A DNA stretch of 7,829 nucleotides from Pseudomonadota bacterium (GTDB lineage: Bacteria; Pseudomonadota; Gammaproteobacteria; Magnimaribacterales; D2472): the NCBI GenBank assembly GCA_010024215.1, contig RGHK01000034.1, positions 1 through 7,829 of the forward strand, in the 5' to 3' direction. Made by a program: the position numbers and the translations under genes. This document shows, one piece after another, positions 1-6,596 of the stretch (the stretch's first letter is position 1; every line of letters starts with the position of its first letter). The notes beneath the pieces are model-generated. The model was not told the DNA's origin. It was given only the letters and a program-made list of their open reading frames with translations, and ran no database searches.

Positions 1-614
1 CAGATGAAATAAATTCAAAGATTTATGATGAGGTTGATAAAAAGATACACAACTTCTCTAACTTGATTTTTACAAGTCAGGCCGCTGCAAAATATGGTGC
101 AAATTTATTAAACTCAAAACTATGCTTCGATGATGCAAAACATAATATATTTGCAGTTGGGGAAGCAACAAAAGGCATACTAAGTGAACAAGGGTTTAAA
201 GTCATAGTTCCAAAAATTAAATCTTCAAATGGATTAATTGACTTAATTAGGAAAGATTTTCCAGGAAAGAATCTCATCTTTTGTGGAGAAAACTCAAACA
301 TGAATCTTCAAAATGCACTTAAAGAACAAATGGAAGAAATTAAATGCTATAAATTGGTATTTGATAAAAGTCAGCTACAAAAAATACCTAGTCACTCAGC
401 AATTATTCTTGTATATAACTTTTTAACATTTAAATTCATCTATGAAAATATAGATAACGAATCATTAAAAAACAAAACTTTTGTCATAGCGTCCGAAAGA
501 ATAAAATCAAAAATCTTTGAAACCTTTAATATTTCAAATATTAAAAAAAATATTATTGTCTCAAAAACTTATTTGGATAAAGATATGCTGGATACTGTAA
601 AAAAACTTATTTAG
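1..614 (+). CDS. hemD: Uroporphyrinogen-III synthase, 3' part (5' end outside window)
   Basis: The frame is open from base 3 to a TAG at 612-614, giving about 203 residues. The family is about 240-260 residues, so roughly 40-50 N-terminal residues lie left of the window. The enzyme cyclises hydroxymethylbilane, with inversion of ring D, to uroporphyrinogen III in the cytoplasm. It aligns by eye with E. coli HemD in order: a LIFTSQAAAKYG segment (like DLLFALSQHAV), FAVGEATKGILSEQGF (like FAIGRTTALAL), a PGKNLIFCGENSN strand-turn (like AGKRALILRGNGG), and FVIASERIKSKI near the end (like LLVVSERLAKLA). HemD is poorly conserved and has no catalytic residue motif, so the call rests on this pattern. 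The usual VTS in the second half is replaced by VYN. A TTG at 63 could be misread as a start, but the open frame and family homology continue upstream of it. hemC may lie to the left, but this cannot be seen. Confidence 0.82.
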   Translation, partial: DEINSKIYDEVDKKIHNFSNLIFTSQAAAKYGANLLNSKLCFDDAKHNIFAVGEATKGILSEQGFKVIVPKIKSSNGLIDLIRKDFPGKNLIFCGENSNMNLQNALKEQMEEIKCYKLVFDKSQLQKIPSHSAIILVYNFLTFKFIYENIDNESLKNKTFVIASERIKSKIFETFNISNIKKNIIVSKTYLDKDMLDTVKKLI

Positions 615-622
615 ATTTTTTT
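599..622. terminator. Possible bidirectional A/T hairpin over the hemD/rho stop codons
   Basis: Seven A (599-605) and seven T (616-622) flank a 10-base loop that carries both stop codons. Read in either direction this gives an A7/U7 stem ending in a U-tract, so it could serve hemD and rho together. The stem is purely A:U and therefore weak, with no GC core. The symmetry and position support the call; stability argues against an efficient intrinsic terminator. Confidence 0.33.
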
Positions 623-1884
623 CCGTTACCAGCTTTCATTGATGTAAAGAATTCGTCATTTGTTTTATGAGATTTCAATCGATCAATTAAGAACTGAATA
701 GCTTGTGCATCTTCCATCTCATCTAAAATCTTACGAAGGACCCACATTCTTTGTAGTTCATCTTCAGATGTAAGTAAATCCTCTCTTCTTGTTCCAGATC
801 TTCTTATATTTATAGCTGGGAATATTCTCTTTTCTGCTATTTTTCTTTCTAAATGGATTTCCATGTTACCTGTTCCCTTAAACTCTTCGTAAATAACTTC
901 ATCCATTTTTGATCCAGTTTCTACTAGTGCTGTAGCCAATATGGTAAGGCTTCCGCCTTCTTCTAAATTTCTAGCAGCACCAAAAAACCTCTTTGGTCTT
1001 TCGAGTGCATTAGAATCAACACCGCCACTTAATATTTTGCCTGATGCTGGTTGAACTGCATTATAAGCACGACCTAAACGAGTAATAGAGTCCAATAAAA
1101 TAACAACATCTTTTTTATGCTCAACAAGTCTTTTAGCCTTTTCAATAACCATATTTGCAACCTGTACATGCCTACTAGGATGTTCGTCAAAAGTACTAGC
1201 AACAACCTCTCCTCTTACTGTTCTAGACATTTCTGTTACTTCCTCAGGCCTTTCATCGATGAGCAGAACTATTAATTCCACTTCAGGATTATTGCTCTTA
1301 ATAGAATGAGCAATACTTTGAAGCATTAATGTTTTACCAGCCTTTGGAGGAGACACGATTAATCCACGCTGACCCTTACCAATAGGTGCAATTAAATCAA
1401 TAATTCTTGATGATAAATCTTCATTTGATCCACTACCCTGTTCAAGAATTAATCTTTCATTTGGAAATAATGGTGTTAGGTTTTCAAAAAGAATTTTGTT
1501 TTTAGTCTTTTTTGGTTCCTCACCATTTATAGTATCAACTTGTATTAACGCAAAATATCTTTCTTTATCTTTTGGAGTTCTTATTTTTCCTGCAATTGAG
1601 TCGCCTTTTCTAAGACCAAATTTTCTTATTTGGCTTGGTGAAACATATATATCGTCCTCGCCTGCACAGTAGGATCCCTCTGGCGATCTCAAAAATCCAA
1701 AACCATCATTTAAAATCTCAAGAACACCGCCACCATAAATATCTATGCCCTCTGATGCCTTATGCTTAAATATCCTAAAAATAATTTCCTGTTTTTTTAA
1801 TCTTCCAAGATCTTCTAAACCTAACTCGGTAGCTATATCTACTAACTCATTAATTGGTTTTATCTTTATTTCCGTAAGGTTCAT
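607..1884 (-). CDS. rho: Transcription termination factor Rho
   Basis: Hexameric RNA-dependent ATPase/helicase that ends transcription at untranslated C-rich RNA. The 425 residues compare with 419 in E. coli, and key positions have identical numbering. The N-terminal helix bundle (about 1-47) is followed by the cold-shock-like primary RNA site with the RNP1 motif DGFGFLR at 60-66. The RecA-type domain has Walker A SPPKAGKT 178-185, catalytic E211, Walker B ending at D265, the Q-loop near 278-290 with K283, and arginine finger R366. Residues expected to contact bicyclomycin (K181, K184, D265, S266, R269) are present. The C-terminus runs a few residues past the E. coli end as a Lys-rich GNGKKSK tail, which overlaps the hemD stop region. 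The ATG at 1882-1884 fits the conserved MNLTE start; upstream there is only a weak CGGAAAA as Shine-Dalgarno. It is last in the - strand gene run, behind trxA, a common proteobacterial order. Confidence 0.99.
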   Translation of the reverse strand: MNLTEIKIKPINELVDIATELGLEDLGRLKKQEIIFRIFKHKASEGIDIYGGGVLEILNDGFGFLRSPEGSYCAGEDDIYVSPSQIRKFGLRKGDSIAGKIRTPKDKERYFALIQVDTINGEEPKKTKNKILFENLTPLFPNERLILEQGSGSNEDLSSRIIDLIAPIGKGQRGLIVSPPKAGKTLMLQSIAHSIKSNNPEVELIVLLIDERPEEVTEMSRTVRGEVVASTFDEHPSRHVQVANMVIEKAKRLVEHKKDVVILLDSITRLGRAYNAVQPASGKILSGGVDSNALERPKRFFGAARNLEEGGSLTILATALVETGSKMDEVIYEEFKGTGNMEIHLERKIAEKRIFPAINIRRSGTRREDLLTSEDELQRMWVLRKILDEMEDAQAIQFLIDRLKSHKTNDEFFTSMKAGNGKKSK

Positions 1885-1948
1885 ATATTTTTCCGTTATT
1901 GTTTATATAAAAAAGAGGGGTTGATAATGAGGCGGTTCTTAACCGTGA
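1885..1948 (-). promoter_or_regulatory. Putative rho mRNA leader with 5' hairpin and G-free tract
   Basis: If rho starts from the predicted promoter just upstream, its leader is about 64 bases. It opens with a 5-bp hairpin (CGGTT, AAG loop, AACCG; 1933-1945). This is followed by 38 bases of RNA without a single G (1895-1932), containing CCTC and CCCCTC runs. Unstructured, C-containing, G-poor RNA is what Rho loads on, and E. coli rho is autoregulated by attenuation in its leader. A similar role here is inference. The G-free stretch and hairpin are seen directly. Confidence 0.35.
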
Positions 1949-1954
1949 TGTAAA

Positions 1955-1983
1955 ATGATAATAGGTTTTAGTTAAAGATGCAA
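1955..1983 (-). promoter_or_regulatory. Candidate sigma70-type promoter for rho
   Basis: On the - strand, TTGCAT (1978-1983, 3 of 6 matches to TTGACA) is separated by 17 bases from TATCAT (1955-1960, 5 of 6 matches to TATAAT). The predicted start is near 1948, about 64 bases before the rho ATG. It lies in the only sizeable gap of the - strand gene run, as expected for separate control of rho. In an AT-rich genome such matches arise often by chance, so support is modest. Confidence 0.35.
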
Positions 1984-1998
1984 AAATCCATCTTCTAT

Positions 1999-2325
1999 TT
2001 ATACTACTGTACTTATAAACTCCTCTAGTTGTTGTTTGCTTAGAGCTCCTATTTCAACTCCTGCAGGCTCTCCGTTTTTAAAAATTATTAATGATGGAAT
2101 CGATCTGATTCCATACTTAGCTGCGACCTCCCTATTTGAGTCCACATCCATCTTACATACTTTTATTTTGTCTTGATTTTCCTGAGCAATTTCTTCAACC
2201 GTTGGAGCTAATTGCTTGCACGGGCCACACCATTCAGCCCAAAAATCAACAAGCACTGGCATATCAGAATTTAATACGTCATTATTAAAATTATCTTCAT
2301 CATGTAACTCAATAACTTTGCTCAT
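1999..2325 (-). CDS. trxA: Thioredoxin 1
   Basis: Small cytoplasmic dithiol carrier, reduced by thioredoxin reductase, that feeds electrons to ribonucleotide reductase, methionine sulfoxide reductases and the membrane protein DsbD. The 108 residues match the family length. The active site WCGPC is at 32-36 within FWAEWCGPCK, the buried Asp is D27, and the cis-proline is P77 in YGIRSIPS. One further cysteine, C57, lies outside the active site. The ATG (2323-2325) overlaps the hemB TGA as ATGA, and a strong AAGGAG lies 11 bases upstream inside hemB, so the start is well supported. It precedes rho, as in E. coli. The start of a dsbD gene, whose product is a thioredoxin client, lies at the right end of the window on the other strand. 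Confidence 0.98.
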   Translation of the reverse strand: MSKVIELHDEDNFNNDVLNSDMPVLVDFWAEWCGPCKQLAPTVEEIAQENQDKIKVCKMDVDSNREVAAKYGIRSIPSLIIFKNGEPAGVEIGALSKQQLEEFISTVV

Positions 2326-3320
2326 TTGTTGTTTATCTCCTTGGAAATTTCTTTGGCAGCATACGTAAGAATGGCGTCTGCTCCAGCTCTTTTAAAGCTT
2401 ACCAGTGATTCTAACATAACATTGTTATCAAGCCACCCTTTATTTATTGCGAGTTTTAACATGCTGTATTCACCACTAACTTGATATGCAAAAGTAGGCA
2501 CCTTAAAGTTACTTTTAATTGCTGAAACGATATCTAAATATGGCATTCCAGGTTTAACCATTACAATGTCTGCTCCTTCATTGATATCCATAGCAACCTC
2601 ATGAAGTGCCTCATCTTTATTATAGTAAGACATTTGATATGAAGATTTTGAAGCTGATCCAAGATTGCTGGCAGACTTAACAGCATCTCTGAAAGGTCCA
2701 TAAAACTTTGAGTTGTATTTTGCTGCATAGGATAACAAAATAGTGTTTTTGTAATCAGCTTCTTCTAATGCGTTTCTGATGGCTCTTATTCTTCCATCCA
2801 TCATATCTGAAGGAGCAATAATATCTGCACCAGACTCAGCTAAAAGCAATGACTGTGATGTAAGCACATCAAGAGTTAGATCATTATCAACATATTCATC
2901 TTTAATAATTCCATCATGACCGTGACTGGTGTAAGGGTCTAAAGCAACATCAGCTATGACTATGACTTCAGGAAAACTTTTTTTAATTTTTTGGATTGTT
3001 TCACATATTAAATTTGATTTGTTCAAAGCTTCCTTACCAGATTCATCTTTTTTAGATTCATCAATAACAGGGAATAAAGCAATTGTATAAATGTCATTTT
3101 TAAGAAGCTCTTCTATCTCCTTGATAATTGAATCAGAACTAAATCTAAATATATTTGGCATTGATTCAATTGGTTCTTTGTCCTCAAGGTTTTCTTTTAC
3201 AAAAAGAGGTTGTATTAGATCATCAGTAGACAAACTGGTCTCAGACACCAAGTTAATAAGTTTTTCATTAGTCCTTAATCTTCTGAGTCTAGAATTAGGA
3301 AAATTTCTTTTAATAATCAT
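2322..3320 (-). CDS. hemB: Delta-aminolevulinic acid dehydratase (porphobilinogen synthase), Asp-type metal site
   Basis: Condenses two 5-aminolevulinate molecules to porphobilinogen, the second common step of heme synthesis, in the cytoplasm. It is 332 residues, normal for the family. The TIM barrel carries both Schiff-base lysines: K201 in SYAAKYNS and K256 in MVKPGMPYLD. The flap region YGPFRDA (207-213) and APSDMMDGR (169-177) are intact. The metal-site segment is DVALDPYTSHGHDG (124-137): the three zinc-binding cysteines of E. coli or animal enzymes are A126, D128 and D136 here. This is the Pseudomonas aeruginosa-like form that lacks the catalytic Zn and uses Mg allosterically. The ATG at 3318-3320 is the only plausible start, as the next Met is residue 54 and RLRRLR follows at the family position. 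There is no Shine-Dalgarno sequence. With the ilvD stop 5 bases upstream, translation may depend on reinitiation. Confidence 0.98.
   Translation of the reverse strand: MIIKRNFPNSRLRRLRTNEKLINLVSETSLSTDDLIQPLFVKENLEDKEPIESMPNIFRFSSDSIIKEIEELLKNDIYTIALFPVIDESKKDESGKEALNKSNLICETIQKIKKSFPEVIVIADVALDPYTSHGHDGIIKDEYVDNDLTLDVLTSQSLLLAESGADIIAPSDMMDGRIRAIRNALEEADYKNTILLSYAAKYNSKFYGPFRDAVKSASNLGSASKSSYQMSYYNKDEALHEVAMDINEGADIVMVKPGMPYLDIVSAIKSNFKVPTFAYQVSGEYSMLKLAINKGWLDNNVMLESLVSFKRAGADAILTYAAKEISKEINNK
2337..2342 (-). promoter_or_regulatory. Strong ribosome binding site for trxA
   Basis: AAGGAG on the - strand, inside the 3' end of hemB, 11 bases before the trxA ATG. It is the clearest Shine-Dalgarno sequence in the window; the neighbours hemB, ilvD, rho and the hydrolase show weak ones or none. 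It suggests trxA is translated more strongly than its operon neighbours instead of relying only on coupling. Confidence 0.75.
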
Positions 3321-3325
3321 TTTTA

Positions 3326-4987
3326 TTAATCTGTAATGGCCCCTAGGCTTGCAGATTTTACACTTTTAGCAAACTTTGACAAAACACCTTTCTTGGGAGG
3401 GCTTTTAGGATTTTTCCAATTTTTTAATCTCTGTTCAATTTCTTCAGGTGCTACTTTAAGAATCAATTCATCTTTTTCTGCATCAATTAATATAGTATCC
3501 CCGTCTTCGACTATTGCAATCACTCCTCCGTCAGCTGCTTCTGGGGTTATGTGTCCGACAACAAAACCATGAGTGCCACCAGAAAAACGCCCATCAGTTA
3601 TAAAGCCCACTTTATCTCCAAGACCCTGACCCATTATTGCAGATGTTGGTTTTAGCATCTCACGCATACCAGGCCCCCCTTTTGGTCCTTCATAGCGAAT
3701 TACTACAACATCACCAGCTTTGATTGATTTGTTAAGGATTGCTTCAACTCCCTCTTCCTCAGAATTAAAAACTCTAGCCTGACCCTCGAAAGAAGTGCCT
3801 TCTTTACCTGTAATTTTTGCAACAGCACCATCAGCTGCAAGATTTCCATAAAGAATTCTTAAATGGCTATCAGATTTTATTGGATGCTCAAAACTGCTTA
3901 TTATATTTTGATCATTTTTATATGGCTCAACAGAAGATAGATTTTCCTCTAGTGTTTTACCGGTAACAGTAAGACAATCTCCATGTAATAGGCCTTTTTC
4001 TAATAATATCTTCATAAGTGGTTGAATGCCGCCATTAGCATTTAATTCTGACATGTAGTGAGATCCAAAAGGTTTTAAGTCTGCCATTACCGGAGTTCTT
4101 TTACCTATTCTTGTAAAATCATCTAAACTAAGATCGACGCCAATTGCATGAGCCATTGCTAACATGTGAAGAACAGCATTTGTTGAGCCTCCCAATGAGA
4201 TAACAACTGTAATTGCATTTTCAAATGCTTTTTTGGTCATAATATCTGAGGGCTTAATATCTTTTTCAAGTAGATTCATTATTGCAGTTCCAGCATCAAC
4301 ACAATCATTTTGTTTTTCATCTGACACAGCATCTTGACTGCTGCTGCCTGGAAGACTCATACCAAGAGCCTCAATTGCAGAAGCCATTGTGTTAGCTGTG
4401 TACATTCCTCCGCATGATCCTGGACCTTTTACTGAAACCTTTTCGACATGAATGAGCTCAGATTCATCTAAATTACCTTTTGAGAACTCACCTGTTTTTT
4501 CACAGACAGTAACATAATCTGTATTTTCAGAGCTAGGTCTTATAGACCCGCCATAAATAAATATAGAAGGCCTATTTAATCTTGCCATTCCTATGATGCA
4601 GCCAGGCATATTTTTATCACATCCGCCTATAGCTATTAAACCGTCATAACCTAAACATCCAACAACTGTTTCAATTGAATCGGCAATAACCTCTCTTGAA
4701 ATAAGAGAGTATTTCATACCTTGAGTGCCCATAGATATTCCATCAGAAACTGTAATTGTATTAAATAGAACGCCTTTACCTCCTGAATTATCAACTGAAT
4801 TTTCAACAACTGATGCTAGTTCATTAATATGCATATTACATGGAGTGACTTTAGCTCCAGTAGAGGCTATACCAACAAATGGTTTTGTAAAATCTTCCGA
4901 AGTGAAACCTACACCTCTAAGCATAGATCTTGATGCGGCTTGATTAGGGCCATCTACAAGATCTTTTGAATATTTTCTATTTGTCAT
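3326..4987 (-). CDS. ilvD: Dihydroxy-acid dehydratase
   Basis: Dehydrates 2,3-dihydroxy-isovalerate and 2,3-dihydroxy-3-methylvalerate to the 2-keto acids in valine, leucine and isoleucine synthesis. It is an Fe-S and Mg enzyme of the IlvD/Edd family. The 553 residues fit the short class; E. coli IlvD is 616. Cluster ligands are C50 (VTPCNMH), C123 (GGCDKNMPGC) and C192 (GPGSCGGMYTAN). K125 is the likely carbamylated Mg-site lysine, with D82 and D124 as Mg ligands, and S469 in GRFSGGTHG is the proposed catalytic base. The C-terminus ends in the usual LGAITD. The three-cysteine pattern matches the [2Fe-2S] short form of plants and actinobacteria, but cluster type is inferred. The ATG at 4985-4987 lies 10 bases after the ABC-ATPase stop, with no clear Shine-Dalgarno sequence. 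6-Phosphogluconate dehydratase (Edd) is unlikely given the length and close match to short IlvD. Confidence 0.97.
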   Translation of the reverse strand: MTNRKYSKDLVDGPNQAASRSMLRGVGFTSEDFTKPFVGIASTGAKVTPCNMHINELASVVENSVDNSGGKGVLFNTITVSDGISMGTQGMKYSLISREVIADSIETVVGCLGYDGLIAIGGCDKNMPGCIIGMARLNRPSIFIYGGSIRPSSENTDYVTVCEKTGEFSKGNLDESELIHVEKVSVKGPGSCGGMYTANTMASAIEALGMSLPGSSSQDAVSDEKQNDCVDAGTAIMNLLEKDIKPSDIMTKKAFENAITVVISLGGSTNAVLHMLAMAHAIGVDLSLDDFTRIGKRTPVMADLKPFGSHYMSELNANGGIQPLMKILLEKGLLHGDCLTVTGKTLEENLSSVEPYKNDQNIISSFEHPIKSDSHLRILYGNLAADGAVAKITGKEGTSFEGQARVFNSEEEGVEAILNKSIKAGDVVVIRYEGPKGGPGMREMLKPTSAIMGQGLGDKVGFITDGRFSGGTHGFVVGHITPEAADGGVIAIVEDGDTILIDAEKDELILKVAPEEIEQRLKNWKNPKSPPKKGVLSKFAKSVKSASLGAITD

Positions 4988-4997
4988 ATTTTTGATT

Positions 4998-6596
4998 TTA
5001 ATTAGAAGCGTATCTTAATGCAGCTGTTAGTAGTTTTTTAGTATATTCTTCTTTTGGATTATCAAAAACCTCCTCTGAGATTCCTGATTCAACAATAACC
5101 CCATCCTTCATAACAAAAATAAAGTCTGACATCGATCTTATGACTTTTAAATCATGACTTATAAAAAGATAGGTAAGTCCATACTCATCCTGAATATCTT
5201 TTAAAAGATTTATCACTTGAATTTGGATTGACCTGTCTAAAGCTGACGTAGGTTCATCCAATATCATAAAAGAGGGATTCATTATTAAGGACCTTGCAAT
5301 TGCTATTCTTTGTCTTTGCCCTCCAGAAAATTCATGAGGATATTTATTCTTAGCTTGCACTTCTATTCCAACATCTGACAAAACCTTATCTATTTTGTTT
5401 TCTTTTTCCTTTTGTGAGAGTTTAAAGTGGACCCCCAAACCTTCTCCAACAATTTCTCCAATCGTCATCCTTGGAGATAAAGAGCCGTATGGATCTTGAA
5501 ATACTATCTGTATGTCTTTTTTTAATTCTTTTCGTTCTTGTGATGACAGTTGACTTAAATTTTTTCCATCGATGGAGATATCTCCCTCATAAGAAATTAA
5601 ATTTGCAATAGCTTTTCCTAAGGTAGATTTTCCAGAACCAGACTCGCCAACTAAACCTATAGTAGTATTTTTAAAAATCTCAAAAGAAACATTTTTTACA
5701 GCATGGAAACTACTCTTCTTAAAAATATTTCCTGATGGTATGTTATAAAAAACATTTAGATCCTTCACTTGAATAATTGGATTTCTATCAGATACGGTTG
5801 ATTCTTTAGCCTTTGGTTCTGCATCCAATAATCTTCTTGTGTATGTATGTTGGGGTTCATCAAAAACTTTTTCAGTATTGCCCTGTTCCACAATAACTCC
5901 ATCTTTCATTACGCATACCTGATCAGAGAATTGCCTCACAAGCCCCAAATCATGAGTAATAAATAAAATTGACATGCCAAGCTCATTCTTAAGCTTAGAC
6001 ATTAAATCTAAAATTTGAGCCTGTATTGTTACATCTAAAGCTGTAGTAGGTTCATCTGCAATTAAGAGTTGTGGTTTATTTACCAAAGCCATTGCAATCA
6101 TGACTCTTTGTCTTTGCCCTCCCGAAAGCTCATGAGGATAAGCAAAAAACCTTCTATCAACATCATCAATTTCAACCAAATTTAATAAGTGCTTTGCTTC
6201 ATCAACTGCTTCTTTTTTAGAAGAATCAGTATGTAAAATTATTGATTCAGTTATTTGATCTCCAATTCTATGATATGGATTAAGTGAAGTCATGGGTTCT
6301 TGAAAAACCATTGAAACAATATTACCTCTAATGCTTAACAATTTTTCTTTTGATGCATTAATAATCTCATCACCTTTAAATTTTATTGACGATGATTCTG
6401 AATATGATGCTTGTGGTCTTGGAAGTAATTGTAAAACTGACATTGCGGTTACTGACTTGCCAGAGCCAGACTCACCAACAAGCGCCATTGTTTTATTGTT
6501 TTCAATATTAAAACTTATGTTATCGACTGCCTTAAACTCACCATCTCTAGTGGTAAAGCTAATACTTAAATTATTTATTTCTAATATATTGTTCAT
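4998..6596 (-). CDS. yejF: Double ABC ATPase of a peptide-type importer, YejF-like
   Basis: Cytoplasmic ATPase with two fused nucleotide-binding domains, expected to power a dipeptide/oligopeptide/microcin C-type importer (YejABEF family). The 532 residues match E. coli YejF. Domain 1 has Walker A GESGSGKS 41-48, Q99, signature LSGGQ 157-161, Walker B ending D181-E182 and H215. Domain 2 has GESGSGKS 317-324, Q367, FSGGQ 423-427, Walker B ending at E448, and H481. Both halves look competent for ATP hydrolysis. Each ends in an OppD/F-style tail (YTRRLL, YTKKLL). VFQEPMTSLNP and GEIVGEGLGVH are YejF-style; GsiA or a DppD-DppF fusion are the alternatives. The ATG overlaps the TGA of the upstream hydrolase (ATGA, 6593-6596). 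No binding-protein or permease genes are in the window, so it must work with subunits encoded elsewhere or past an edge. Confidence 0.88.
   Translation of the reverse strand: MNNILEINNLSISFTTRDGEFKAVDNISFNIENNKTMALVGESGSGKSVTAMSVLQLLPRPQASYSESSSIKFKGDEIINASKEKLLSIRGNIVSMVFQEPMTSLNPYHRIGDQITESIILHTDSSKKEAVDEAKHLLNLVEIDDVDRRFFAYPHELSGGQRQRVMIAMALVNKPQLLIADEPTTALDVTIQAQILDLMSKLKNELGMSILFITHDLGLVRQFSDQVCVMKDGVIVEQGNTEKVFDEPQHTYTRRLLDAEPKAKESTVSDRNPIIQVKDLNVFYNIPSGNIFKKSSFHAVKNVSFEIFKNTTIGLVGESGSGKSTLGKAIANLISYEGDISIDGKNLSQLSSQERKELKKDIQIVFQDPYGSLSPRMTIGEIVGEGLGVHFKLSQKEKENKIDKVLSDVGIEVQAKNKYPHEFSGGQRQRIAIARSLIMNPSFMILDEPTSALDRSIQIQVINLLKDIQDEYGLTYLFISHDLKVIRSMSDFIFVMKDGVIVESGISEEVFDNPKEEYTKKLLTAALRYASN

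Noticed and set aside
63..65. TTG as start codon of the left-edge gene
   Set aside because: The frame stays open to the left edge and HemD-like sequence needs the residues before it, so the true start is outside the window.
77..301. 74-codon - strand open frame inside hemD
   Set aside because: Shadow of the HemD frame; the + strand reading carries the recognisable family pattern.
1975..1994. 6-bp hairpin (AAGATG/CATCTT) just after the trxA stop, considered as a trxA terminator
   Set aside because: The T-tract is in the loop instead of after the stem, the stem has only two GC pairs, and the site overlaps the candidate rho -35 box.
3091..3572. Two + strand open frames (3091-3336 and 3336-3572) antisense to hemB and ilvD
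   Set aside because: Both are mirror frames of conserved enzymes with no recognisable domain; their abutting coordinates are coincidental.
4725..4943. 72-codon + strand open frame inside ilvD
   Set aside because: Antisense to the conserved Fe-S/Mg region of IlvD, with no ribosome binding site or motif.
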